A stretch of 64,000 bases of DNA from Sindora glabra (lineage: Eukaryota > Streptophyta > Magnoliopsida > Fabales > Fabaceae), in NCBI GenBank assembly GCA_020226215.1, contig CM035229.1, forward strand, positions 82,911,343 to 82,975,342, given 5' to 3'. This document shows, one piece after another, positions 32,463 through 43,700 of this stretch. The notes below the pieces were generated by a model. The model searched no databases. It was not told where the DNA came from and saw only the letters and a program-made list of their open reading frames with translations. Within the stretch, counting starts at the first letter, position 1. Each line of letters opens with the position of its first letter. Both the position numbers and the translations under genes were made by a program.

Positions 32463-34782
32463 ATGTTAGCTGCAGCCAATAACTCTCCATCTCCAGTTCC
32501 TGCTTCTGAACCATTTTCCTGCACAGAAAATGGTACTAATACTATTAATAAAAGGAAGCGAAGGCCTGCAGGAACCCCAGGTGCACAATTTTATTCCTAT
32601 CGCCTCCAAATTCATTCTTTTCTTTATGTTTTTGGTGTTTTTCGTATGGTGGGTCTATGCATCATTAATTAATTAATTCTATTATTAATTCAGTACTATT
32701 ACTATGTCCAATTTAATTTCTTTCGTTTTTTTTATTCCCCGTGAAATTCTTTGGCCACAGATCCAGATGCAGAAGTGGTGTCCCTCTCACCAAAGACCCT
32801 ACTGGAATCCGATCGTTATGTGTGTGAGATCTGCAACCAGGGATTCCAGAGGGACCAAAACCTTCAGATGCACCGGCGGCGGCACAAGGTGCCGTGGAAG
32901 CTGCTGAAGAGAGAGACGCCGGTGGTGAGGAAGAGAGTGTTTGTGTGTCCAGAGCCGACCTGCTTGCACCATGATCCTTGTCATGCGCTAGGTGATCTTG
33001 TTGGGATTAAGAAGCATTTCAGAAGGAAACACAGCGACCACAAGCAATGGGTTTGTGAGAGATGCTCTAAGGGATATGCGGTGCAGTCGGATTACAAAGC
33101 CCATCTCAAAACCTGCGGCACCAGAGGCCATTCTTGCGATTGTGGTCGTGTTTTCTCAAGGTTCTTTTGCTTTAATCCATGATCTGATCGTATACCATAG
33201 TATCTTTGTGGTTCTTAATTTACAAAAGGGTATTAGATATCTATCTATAGACTATCGACTATAAAACATATAATATAGATATATCATAATTAGATGTTTT
33301 TGTTGACATTTCTTTCTAATTCCCTGTGTTTGAGAAAGCATTTCTTCTTTTACCATTTTTATATATATCCCCATGATTCTTAAGTGAGCAAAATTTGCAA
33401 GCCCTTTGGTTTTACTTGAGTTTTGACTAGGAGAAATAATATTTTTCAAAGGAATAATAATTAGACTGATGGAATCTTAATCTTCCTAATTTTTTAAATA
33501 AAACTGTTCTTTTAGCGGTTGGGCAACACAATTCCCGAAGCTCAGTTTAGGTTGGTCCCTTGAGTACTGTTGGCCTCAAAATTCCTGGGCATGACAAGAT
33601 GATCTTAAAACAGTCTTCTCATGCATTTGCGATCTTAACAGTCTCACACTGCGTTTCTTAAATGGGTTTACATTACACAAAACAAAATATTTGATTTCAA
33701 ACGACGAGCTTGGTGCCTCAAAAGAATATGGATTCTTCTTGGCTTCTTTGTCCTTTATTTAGTGGGGAAAAAGCCTTCCATCATTTTGAAAACCAGTGGA
33801 TACCTTTTAGACATACTTTTCCAGAAGTACTTTTTCTTTTTCCGTTTGACATCTTCACCGAATCTTTCGTTTATTTGCCTGTCTCTATATAATCTCCTTC
33901 TTTTCATTATTTTCCTATATTCTTTGTTTGTGTAGGGTGGAAAGCTTTATCGAACACCAAGATGCTTGTAATATGGGGCGTGTCCGGCCAGAATCACAGC
34001 CGCTACAACCGGCATGTTTGTCTCGAACCGCTTCGAGTCCAAGCCCTTCCAGCGAAACCAATTTCAGTACAGCTGGTTGCCATTGGCCTTCAGCTCTGAT
34101 CTTGCCGAAGCCAATCGAACCCACATTTTTTAACCCTACTGCTCAAACCTCATCAAAGAACAATAAACTCATATTCCCAAACTTAGAGCTTCAGCTTTCA
34201 ACCACAACCCCATCCAATATTCCCATTGATGTTGTTTCCGTATTATCCCCCAAAACGGACGAAATACGTTCCACTCACCTGCAGCTCTCAATCGGGTCAT
34301 CTGATGTTGGCCAGAAAAATAAGGAATCAAACTGCAGCTTGAATATTATTAACCGAAATAATTCGCCGAAAGGGAGCAGTGATAATAACAGCAGTGAGAG
34401 AGCAGCATTGAGGGTTCAAGAGGAAGCACGTGAGCAATTGAAGATTGCAATGGCGGAGAAAGCATACGCCGAGGAGGCAAGAAAACAGGCTAAAAGGCAG
34501 ATTGAACTTGCCGAGCAAGAGTTCACAAACGCCAAGAGGATCAGACAAGAAGCGCTGGCAGAACTGGACAAAGCCTTTGCTTTAAAAGAGCATGCAATCA
34601 AACAGATAAAGTCCACTATGCTGCAAATCACTTGTCATGCCTGTAAGCAGCAGTTTCAAGCGCGAACGACGGCGTCACCACCGGATGAGAACTCTTTTGC
34701 ATTAAGCTACATGTCGTCTGCTGTGACAGCAGAAGGTGGTGGCGAAGTAGAGAACGACAATGGCAAAACCACTAACTCCTAG
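32463..34782 (+). CDS. SGR5: IDD-type C2H2 zinc-finger transcription factor, SHOOT GRAVITROPISM 5-like (join 32463-32580, 32761-33160, 33936-34782)
   Basis: The three exons join in frame to 454 residues, close to the family's usual length. The start is the first ATG after an in-frame TGA at 32445. KRKRRPAGTP (about 30-39) is the conserved nuclear-signal lead-in. Four fingers follow: C61/C64/H77/H81, C102/C107/H125/H130, the C2HC finger C138/C141/H154/C158, and C165/C167/H180/C184. Residues 256-260 are LELQL, an EAR-like LxLxL motif, and 288-295 are LQLSIGSS. A long charged helix (326-404, EEAREQLKIAMAEKAYAEE onward) ending in CHACKQQF (406-413) marks the IDD14/15/16 group. Known members are nuclear DNA-binding regulators of shoot gravitropism and lateral-organ angle, acting through auxin and starch-related genes. 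Assignment within IDD14/15/16 is not settled; SGR5/IDD15 is the best label. Confidence 0.94.
32581..32760 (+). other. IDD gene intron 1 (180 bp, GT-AG, phase 1)
   Basis: It begins GTGCACAATT after CCCCAG and ends TTGGCCACAG. Splicing joins ACCCCAG to ATCCAGATGC and restores the conserved PAGTPDPDAEVV sequence; reading through instead adds 29 unrelated residues and stops at 32670-32672. Confidence 0.95.
33161..33935 (+). other. IDD gene intron 2 (775 bp, GT-AG, phase 2)
   Basis: It begins GTTCTTTTGC after TTCTCAAG and ends TTTGTGTAG. Splicing restores GRVFSRVESFIEHQDAC, the conserved fourth finger; an intron at this place is common in IDD genes. Retention would end the protein after SRFFCFNP at 33180-33182, giving a product with three complete fingers but no coiled coil. 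Confidence 0.95.
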
Positions 34783-34804
34783 AGAGAGAGAGAGAGAGAG
34801 AGAG
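34781..34804. repeat. (AG)n microsatellite starting in the IDD stop codon
   Basis: Twelve AG units follow CCT; the first AG completes the TAG stop. The tract lies in the 3' untranslated region and matches the GA-rich binding preference of BPC proteins. Confidence 0.95.
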
Positions 34805-36216
34805 CATCTTCTCTTCCCCTCAATATGTTATTTTTCTCTAAGCCATGGTTTTTTTACCCTAATATTTTGTGAATTGGTATACCAAGTCAATGAGTGGCGT
34901 GATTATGTAATGGGATTAATTAGTGGGGGAAAAGAGTATGTTATTGTAATTTGCAAGTCTGTGACATGTTATTTGTTAATTAAATTTGGTACAAATTAAA
35001 TGCAGACTCTATCATGCAAGGGCTGTGTTTTGTTTTGTTCGTTAAAGGTTCTTCATCTTCTGCAATTGGCTCTATTTTTTTTCAATTATGTGATGATTGC
35101 ATATGTCTATCTCATTATGTTACTTTCTCTCTCCATCGACCACCTCTGCAATGAATGAGTTTCAGAAGACACTTAAACTATCCTTGCTCTAGTTTAGGTT
35201 GTTTGGATTTTCTGTTTGGACTATGTGTTGGCCAAGTAGAAGTAGGTCAGAAATTGAGAAGAACCTTTCATAAGCATTAAAGAAACCGTACTGTCCGAAA
35301 TGAAAAGCCAAAATTTTTCAGAAAATATATGGAATACAGCGAGCGAGGGAAGTAATACAAGATGGGAGAGAGAGAGAGAGAGACGGGCATCAGATATTAG
35401 AAGTTCTCTCTTTTGTTATGGACTGCTATTCTGGTGAGTTATAAATGTGAATGAAAAAGCAGCATGTTTTTCAGTGCCACTGTGGACACAGACTCAGTCG
35501 TCACTCTCAAGGGTCTCAACGGGCGCGCACACAAACAAACTCAAATTCATGATGACGAACAGCTTCACGTTTCTTTATTACTGTCTCTAATTGCATCAGA
35601 ATCAGGGCCATGGCAGTAAAGTGGGCGCAGAGGCAGTAGCAGAAACAGAAGGGCAGCATGGCATCTTTCCAAATATGCAGAGACCATTCAAAGCTTTTGG
35701 GGTTCGAATGGAAATACAAAAAGGGAAAAACGGAACTGTGTGGTTCCTGTTATCTTTCATAACCACAGCCAATGCAAAAATGCCGTGGAAAGGCCAGAAA
35801 GTCATCGGCTGCAGCTTAGAGCTCCCTTGTTTCTCTTAGCTAGCTTCCAGTCTTTTTTTTCTTTTTCCCTTGGACCAAGTGCGGCTTCTCTCTGGTCTAT
35901 ATATTGTACAACTGATTGCGATCTAGCTAACCTCCTTCACTCCCCACTTTTATCATTAGGAGCACAAATTGTACCATAATGCTACTCCACTCACTTATTT
36001 TCAATCTTTCGTTTATATCCTCTTCCGTACAAGTGAACCTCAAGATTCTAAACCTCATCTGCATTTTAAATGATATGAATGGGAAGTGAGTGTGCGAGCA
36101 TGGCCCGCACGGGAAGAAGATTTATTCTGTAATGCCGTACTATCATGATTAATGAGAAACATGTTATCTTATTGTTCTAAAAATTATTTATTCATTCTGA
36201 ATATAAATATAAACAA

Positions 36217-36219
<3 letters not shown>
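34805..36219. other. IDD 3' flank and intergenic DNA, no further gene
   Basis: The first few hundred bases are probably 3' untranslated sequence; no unambiguous poly(A) signal was found. A second (GA)n tract lies at 35365-35383. The 35515-35840 part is gene-like in composition, with overlapping frames on both strands, none with a recognisable domain. Confidence 0.4.

Positions 36220-36271
<52 letters not shown>
36220..36271. repeat. (AT)n microsatellite, about 26 units
   Basis: Uninterrupted dinucleotide tract in intergenic DNA. Confidence 0.95.
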
Positions 36272-36273
<2 letters not shown>

Positions 36274-37466
36274 ACCTTGACATACGTATTGATATTAATT
36301 TCTATTATGAGTCAAATTAGTCTTTTGCATCAAACAAAGATTGGGCCTTTAATAAATATTCTATGTTATAAATATTTATATTGTATAAACTCGTTATTTA
36401 TTTCTATAAAAAATTAAGAGAAAAAAATAAAAAATAGAAATAAAATTTTTCTTCACTTGATTGAAAGGTAGAATAAGAGTATAAAAAATAGTAGAATCCA
36501 TCAAATTTTTTTCTTAGCACGTATGTATGAATAGAAAATGGGTGAAAAATTGATTTTTTTTTATAATATTATCTTTGATTCTTCAATTTGCGGTTAGGTA
36601 AAAGTGTTATGAACTTATCTTAATATTTTTAAACTTTTTTATTGACACAAAGCAAAGAAAAATTATTTTTTCTCTTTTTTATTAATTTTCCTCATTGAAG
36701 TAAGAAAAGAGAAAACTTCTTTTATTACGTTTTTCTACTCATTTTCCTTTTTCCCCACCTTGCATCCAAGTGAAGGAAAAGAGTTTAAGGTACAGAAGAA
36801 ACGTGTTTCGAGTGGTTTACAAGGGTTTTGGGGAAAAAAATGTAAAAATAATAGTAAGGAGGATACGAGGTTATAGAAAGTTTTTACATACATTATTATG
36901 GAATGTTAATTTATATTTCTTTTCTTATTGCTAATATTCTTTAAACTTAATTTGTTTCTCATCTATGTATTCATTGTTTGATGCTTTTTAATTTGTTGGA
37001 AGAGGAGAAACATTTTTCCCAACAATAGTGTACATAAGACTAGCTTAATAAGTGGTGCTGGTTCAATAGGCCACCAGCTGATTTCTTTAGTTAGCCCATT
37101 CACATCAATGTAGATTGCATGTATTTTTTTCAGGAAGGAAGAAATAGCAATGCTATATGCGTAAAAAATAAGAATTAAAATTATTTTTTTGAATAAAAAT
37201 AAAAAATTATTATTAAATATATAATGATGGATAAATTTGTTAAGTTTAATTTAATAAATATAAAAAATTTAAAATTTAATTTCAAATACTATTTTTTATA
37301 CCTATTGTATTTTTTAAGAAAAAATAGATTAGAGCCAATTTTAATTTATCACATTTAGTTGGATAAAATTAGCTATCTTGTTTTTCAATTTAGAAACTTC
37401 TACGAGGCACTTTGCATAATTAGCATAGTCGAAGTTGTCACTTGCTATAGTATTAACCTAATAAAT
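36272..37466. other. Intergenic DNA, no gene
   Basis: AT-rich, without credible reading frames, RNA genes or delimited repeats. Confidence 0.5.
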
Positions 37467-37762
37467 ATAGGGTTTGTTTATTTTATGTTGTTAAAAATAT
37501 TTTTTTAAAAAAATAGAAGAACCTATTTTCCAATATTTTTTAGAATTTCTTTTTAAAATTTATTTTTTAAATGCATAACTGAAAAATGAAAAAATAATTT
37601 TTAGTTATTTTCTGAATTTTTAAAATTTTTATTTACAATATCAACTGCTCTCTAATCTTAATTTTCTTTTAACTCAAAAATAGTTTTTGAAAATAAAAAA
37701 ATAACTTTTAAAAATAATTTTTAAAAATACAAGAATACAAACATATTCAAACACACTCATTT
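37467..37762. mobile_element. MITE-like, self-complementary AT-rich element
   Basis: The left end reads AGGGTTTGTTTATTTTATGTT; the right end on the minus strand reads GTGTTTGAATATGTTTGTATT. Between them, runs of TTTTTAAAAAAATAG and TTTTTAAAATTTATTTTTTAAA pair loosely with the other half. Ends with GTTTGTTT are common in hAT-type miniature elements. Boundaries are approximate. Confidence 0.35.
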
Positions 37763-38230
37763 TGAGTTTCTTTCAATTCTAATGGCGATGAGTGTCATAT
37801 TTTGAAGATAATATTAAAACATAAAATGTATAAGATATCGGGCACCATTCATTTTGTCCAAATTGATGGCAAAACATGAAAGAAAGGGGCGTAAAAGAAG
37901 ATCTACTAAAGTGAGTTTGTTGGAACTCACTTCACAAATTCTATAGCGTCTTATTAGAATGCAAGATTTGTGAAATGTAAGTTGCGGTAGAATTTGACAA
38001 GTGTTAAAAACATTATTGACATTATTTGAATAAGAAGCACATTAAATGGACCTCACCGCAGAAATAATGGAAAGGAAAAAGAAAGGATGAGAACGGATCA
38101 TCATAAATAGGAAAGAAGACTTGTCCATTTATAAAGCATACTTGTCCTGCCATCACATTAACATGCTCCGTAGAACAAGGATATATGATTTCAATACCTA
38201 ATGGCTTTTGCGAACCAGTTGCTCACAATG

Positions 38231-38354
38231 TTTTAATCAATTTGGCTTCTATATCATCTACTTGTTTTCATCATGACCCTGAAAGACTAGATTTTTAATC
38301 AATTTGGCTTCTATATCTTCTACTTGTTTTCGCCATGACCTTGAAAGACTAGAT
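38231..38354. repeat. Tandem duplication, 62-bp unit
   Basis: TTTTAATCAATTTGGCTTCT through GAAAGACTAGAT occurs twice in succession with three or four differences, all transitions or single substitutions. It is not in a reading frame. Confidence 0.9.
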
Positions 38355-38613
38355 CTTAGGTATTGATCCCTTTAGTGGTACCATGTTCAGGTCAGTTTTA
38401 CCTCCATGATTTCAAAGTAGACTATTTAGTTGATATGATGTAATCTTAGGATTTTTCCTTAATTATCATATCTTGAATTTGATCTCAATACCTTACTCGT
38501 AAGAAATATTATATGTCACTCCTACTATTAAGAAAAAAAATACAAACTATCCGAAATATTATGCAACATGAATCTTAGGTGGGTCTAGCTAGATTGACCG
38601 GTTATTCAATCAA

Positions 38614-39200
38614 GGCTTCGTTTTACGTAAATAGTTGATAAACTAATTAATAACTGATAGTTTATAATTGATAGCTGACATATAATAAGTTAACTAAAGT
38701 ATTTCATAAAATTAATTATTGAACTAACTGAAATTATAAAATGACATAAAAAATATATTAATAGAAATATATATATATATATATAATTAAAATAATTTAT
38801 ATTTATTTAAAAATTAAATTATATTAATGTAATTAAGAAATTTAAAATAAAAGTATAATTTCTAATATTAATTAATTATATTTTATAAACTTATATATTT
38901 ATTATAAAATTATAATTACTTGAAATATAATTAATTATATTTTTAAAAAATTACTTAAATTTATATTACAAAAGATATAGATTATAAGTTAATAAAAAGA
39001 ATAAAGATAGATTTGAAAAGAATTTAAAAAAATAATAGCTTATTGTAAGCTACTCTAGTTAATTTATTAAATCAGAACTTATAAGTTATCTAGAGTAAGT
39101 TATAAATTAGTGCGAGAAATATCTTTAAAGGTTAGCTTATAATTTATTGATCAAATCAACAAGTTATAAGTTAGTTTATTTATTACGCGAAACGGAGTTT
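38614..39200. mobile_element. MITE with terminal inverted repeats (family shared with 54.0 kb and the 1-kb palindrome)
   Basis: The left end is GCTTCGTTTTACGTAAATAG; the minus strand of the right end is ACTCCGTTTCGCGTAATAAA. The interior contains (A/T)AAGTTATAAGTTAGT words at both ends and the block AATATAATTAATTATATTTT, ACTTAAATTTATATTACAAA, AAGTTAATAAAAAGAATAAA and GATAGATTTGAAAAGAATTT. The same block occurs in the arms of the palindrome at 1-1087 and in diverged form at 54000-54560. It is non-coding, about 590 bp, probably moved by a hAT-type transposase; superfamily is inferred from end style only. Confidence 0.6.
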
Positions 39201-42200
39201 AAGGACTTGTTTTTGATGTATTTGTTCAACCCACATGCACTTAAGTGTGTCATTTTGAACGTTTGATGATAAGATGAGCATTGCAAATGTTTCACTTAAT
39301 GAGGTAAATGTTTCACAACGTTGCACCACAAATCATTATGGAGGTGGGTTATATAAGAGAGGCTGTACAATCCAACTAAGTTGCAAATAAGGCCCAAAAT
39401 CAGTAATGATCCAGGTGAGTAATTGCTCCCACTCTACTATTACCAAGCAAAGCACACATTTTGATGGGCCTTCAGTGGGCCCATTGAGTTCATCATTGTT
39501 AATGGACCTACTACATTCAAGTGATTCCGTATTTCCATGAGGCCCACATTTATCACCAAATTCTGTGGGTTACCCCCCCCACCCCCTCGCGCCCGGAAAA
39601 AAGATAGTGTGGTCCAAGTTTCGATAATTAAGGAGTGATGGACGGGGGAGTAATAACTTGATACTATATTCTAATTTAAAAGATGCTTCTGAATTCGGCC
39701 TGGAAGGAAGTAATGGGGCTTGGTGTACAGAAGACCAAGTTTCGGAACAGTATATTATGATACGTCCGTACAAACGCTTAAATAGAGTTACGCTTAAATT
39801 CTTGGTTGAATTGGCCAAAAAAATAAATTCTTGGTTGAATGGCCCGAAAAAGCTTAAAATATAGTACAGTCCAGGTGATTCTTTGGGCTCAACGAGCCCG
39901 TTTCAATATTTGGGTTAGTTTTAAAAATTCAGTTACCGAGCCACTACTCTCACAAATTTTATAGATTAAAATCTTATAGTAACCGAAATATTTTATGGTA
40001 CACTAATTCAGTAATGCAGTAATGTACTAGTGCACTATTAAATCTGACTATTAATTAAGCATAAAAATTTTGACTTTTTAAAAAAGTAAAATTAATCAAC
40101 AGTTAGATTCGGGTGATGCACTGGATCTAACTTTTAGTAAAAAATAGAATTAATACAAATTTAATAAATCTAAATAGAGATTTAGGTAATAATTAACTGC
40201 TAAATAATACTGTGAAGTCAACTCAATTAATTAATATTTTCAAAAGCCCGCTGAAAAGCAGTTTATTTATTTTGCTTAACAAAATTTTATTCCTTATACA
40301 TTTCTCATATTATTAATGTATATAGTATATAATTTTTTATTTTGATCGGCTCAACTTAATTTTTTTTCTTTTTATAATATTGTATACAAAGGTTTTGCGT
40401 GTGGCTGCTAAGAACCTGATAGTAGCGATTATTATGAGTAAAACTTTATTTTAATCATCCAAATTAGTAGATTTATATTAATTTTATCTCTAAAATAAGA
40501 TTTATATCATTTTACTATCTAAAATTTTAATTCAAATAAAATTTTAATTTTTTTATCAAATATTAATCTTTTAGGATAGAGACTAAAATTTTATTTGAGT
40601 TCAAAATTTCAACAATTAAATTAATATAAATTTTATTTCAAAAATAAAATTATACGAATGGAATACATTGAAGATTAAATTAGGTGAAAATGAAAATTTG
40701 ACCCATACCCAATAATTATCTTCAAATTTTATCCATTTAAATTAGATATAGCACCTTGAAAATGAACATATGTATGAGTAAGAAAATTTTTATGAGAATT
40801 TTATCAAGTACGGGTACTGAGAACTATATATATCTAACTCTCTCTCCAAACCTATATTATATAATTTATAATTAAATAATATATAATAATATATTATATA
40901 ATTGATATATAATAAAATAAAATTCAAATTATATATAATTAGTTAATTTAAATATAAATTTTTTAAAGATAAACTTTAACAAAAGAATTTATATTATTTA
41001 TTATTGTATTAACATTATTAGAATTTTCCAAGTAACTATTATTTTATTAAAAATAATAAAATATAGATAAATACCATGAATATAATAAAATATAGATAAA
41101 TAATAATAGGATAAATAAGATGAAAATAATTGAATATTTTTAATTTTTATTAAAATTATGATAAAAATAGATAAATATACATTATTTATATAAAATGAGA
41201 AAATGAGGATCGGTGCTGGGAGTTAAATATTTGATGGACAGAAATAGGCATTAAAAATTCTATTCATGTAAGTACGGGGATGAACAAGGATAAAATATTT
41301 TGAAATAGGAATAGGTACGGAAATCTTAATCGCTTGTCTATATGCTTTCCATCACTATTCCTAAAAATTCAATTTTTGTAATTAATTATTTTAACAATGA
41401 AGACATAGAAATTCGAACATAAAATCTTCCACAAATTATTAAAATATTTTTATCGTCAAGCTACACCTAATTTAACTCTTTTATCTCTTATTTCATGTTT
41501 ATGTCAATAAATAACCTTTTTATTTAAATAATGCATATTTATTTATATCATATTATATTTTTAAATAAAAATTAAAAATTTATATAATAATAAAATAATA
41601 ATTATCTAGAAATACTAATAATATTATGGCAATAATAATAACAAAGTTTTTGTTGAAATTTATACCAAAAAATTTATATTTAAATCGAATGATGATATAT
41701 ATATTTTTTTATTTTTCTTATTATTATATAATTAAATATATATAAACTCATTATTATATATTATTTAATATGAAGATGACTAGGATTAAGTGGCGCAGGC
41801 TTCTTACTCATAGTCATATCTAGTAAAATCTTTGTAAAAATTCTCTTAATCGCACTCATATTCATTTTTCCATGTAGTTGGCTTTGTTAGACAATTACAT
41901 GAAAAAATGACTTAAACTAATAAGGCAAAGGTGATCTATACTTAATTAACGAATTCCTTTTAAATAAAGGAATTCAGACCTAACTCATCTAAAAATATAT
42001 ATTTAAAGATTGAAAGAATTATTATAATTATCAGTAAGAAAATTAAGGGAACAAATAATTACAATTTTAGAATTATCTTTTAATATTTTATTATTCATCC
42101 AAATTTTAATTTTAAATTATAATTATTATTTTATCTTTTAAAATATATCTTACATGATGGTAAAAAAGGTAAATTTTCGGGAAGCCTCTGCCAAAAACAA

Positions 42201-43179
42201 ATTGAGAAGATTTTTCAAATTTATAGATCCGAAATTAAAATACATAGCAACAGTACGCCCAGTTTGGATTTCTGGTTTTGACCGGTGAGTTTTCCCTTGA
42301 CTTTGCACGCAATCTAAGCGATCTTTTTCGTTTTGGTTTTCTGCTTAGCAGTTGTCAATATACCCAATACTTATTCCCTTTCTAGAAAAAAAATTGTAAT
42401 GATGTTTCCTAAAAGTTTGAAATAAATCCCCAGACTTTAGACCCCATATTATAAACATAATTTATATGTATAAGCTATGATACATGAGCTAATTCTTTAC
42501 TGATTAAAAATCTATTTTATTTCATATAATATTGAATTATTATCAATTTTATTTTTAATTAAAATTTTATATTAATTTAATTTTTATAAAATGAAAAATC
42601 ATCTAAATATAATCATTTTGTACATGAGATAGAATATTAATTATTATATAAAAGAATTAAAATTTGAAAATTTTTAATCTTATAAACTTTTAATGAAAAA
42701 TAAAATTAATAAAAATTTAATCTTACAAAAATTAAAATAAATTTTTAGTCTTCTTTTTTTTCTTATATTGCGGGGAATAATGTTGCATAAAATTAACTAA
42801 AACATGTCTTCATTTATTATTATTATTATTATTATTGTTTTGGTCTTATTCATTTCTGCATTTAAAGAAGTAAAATATTTTAGGAAAAATGTTTCACAAG
42901 ACTGTTTTCAACGAGAGCCCAAGAAAGCATAGGTTTTTTTTCCTTTTGGGCCATTCACTTACAATGTTTATTTGCAGGCGAATGGGAAGCGGTGTTCAAA
43001 GATAGCGTAGCCGCATTATTTATGCTTTGTTGTCATCTGAATATCTGATCGCCTGGGAGTCTGGGACAATGGGACATTGATAAGTTTAAATCAAAACAAA
43101 ATACTATATAATATTAGAAACTCATTAATGCATTTTAGATTAGATTTTGAGATGGCGTGCACACTTCTGTGTTATTAAC
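39201..43179. other. Intergenic DNA between the MITE and the BPC gene
   Basis: No credible gene. Items seen: a C-rich patch at 39572-39598 (CCCCCCCCACCCCCTCGCGC), a repeat-like block at 40430-40690 resembling 29071-29280, and text with ACCCATACCCAATA and ACGGGGATGAAC (40700-41330) in the style of hAT-type non-autonomous elements. Further items are an AT block at 42530-42770 related to 14250-14430, and a short (ATT)n tract at about 42813-42836. Frames at 39570-39864 overlap on opposite strands and lack domains. Confidence 0.45.
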
Positions 43180-43700
43180 TTCTTTTCCTTCTCCGTCCAC
43201 AGACGCCAAGAACCCTAACAGGTACTGCCTCCTCTCCCTGCTCTAAGATAATACTCTGTTCTGCTTCCTTCTAATCAGAGGAATAGCTGCCCCTTGATTT
43301 AAAGTTTTCATTTTTACACTGTCCATTTTGATTTTTGCCCTACTTGACCGGTTCTGTTTTGCTTAAAGATCTGATTTTTCTCTTTGTTTTGTGTTGGTCA
43401 ATGGGCTCTATGTCAAAACCCACTAATTGAAAATTTTCTGCTGTATGAGGTTTAGCATTCAGACATTTATGGTTTTCTGTGACATGTGATGTTGAAACTT
43501 TCCGCTTTGACTGTATTGGGGCTGGAATGAAGGCGGGTCTTGGTTTGGTTAGAATTTGCATTATGTCCTTCTTCATTTAGCACATCAAATTTATTGTATT
43601 TTTAATTCTGTAGGCTTGCTAGGAAAGCACAATGGCCGTGATAGTTCATTAAAAAGGGTAGATCATTGCCTGCATTTTTTGTCCATTATCTGCTGTTACA
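43180..43700 (+). promoter_or_regulatory. BPC gene 5' leader with probable intron
   Basis: CCCTAACAGGTACTG gives a good donor with the GT at 43222; TTTTTAATTCTGTAGGC gives an acceptor ending at 43613, and TTCATTTAGCA offers an alternative ending at 43580. Splicing would bring a short first exon next to the coding exon. Leader introns are common in plant regulatory genes. The transcription start is not determined. Confidence 0.5.
43632..43652 (+). promoter_or_regulatory. Upstream ORF of six codons in the BPC leader
   Basis: ATGGCCGTGATAGTTCATTAA encodes MAVIVH and stops 48 bases before the main ATG. It lies 3' of either candidate leader-intron acceptor, so it should remain in the mature mRNA. 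Short upstream ORFs usually lower translation of the main frame; whether this one does, or is conserved, cannot be told here. Confidence 0.6.

Noticed and set aside
32751..33182. Single-exon zinc-finger frame starting just before exon 2
   Set aside because: It begins at a TTG inside intron 1 and stops inside intron 2. Splicing to the upstream and downstream exons restores the conserved IDD protein.
33928..34782. Independent gene starting at 33928
   Set aside because: That frame merely opens in the end of intron 2; the sequence from 33936 completes the fourth zinc finger of the IDD protein.
35805..35840. GAGCTCCCTT, reminiscent of a miR159/miR319 precursor
   Set aside because: No complementary mature miRNA sequence or long foldback was found nearby; a ten-base match is chance.
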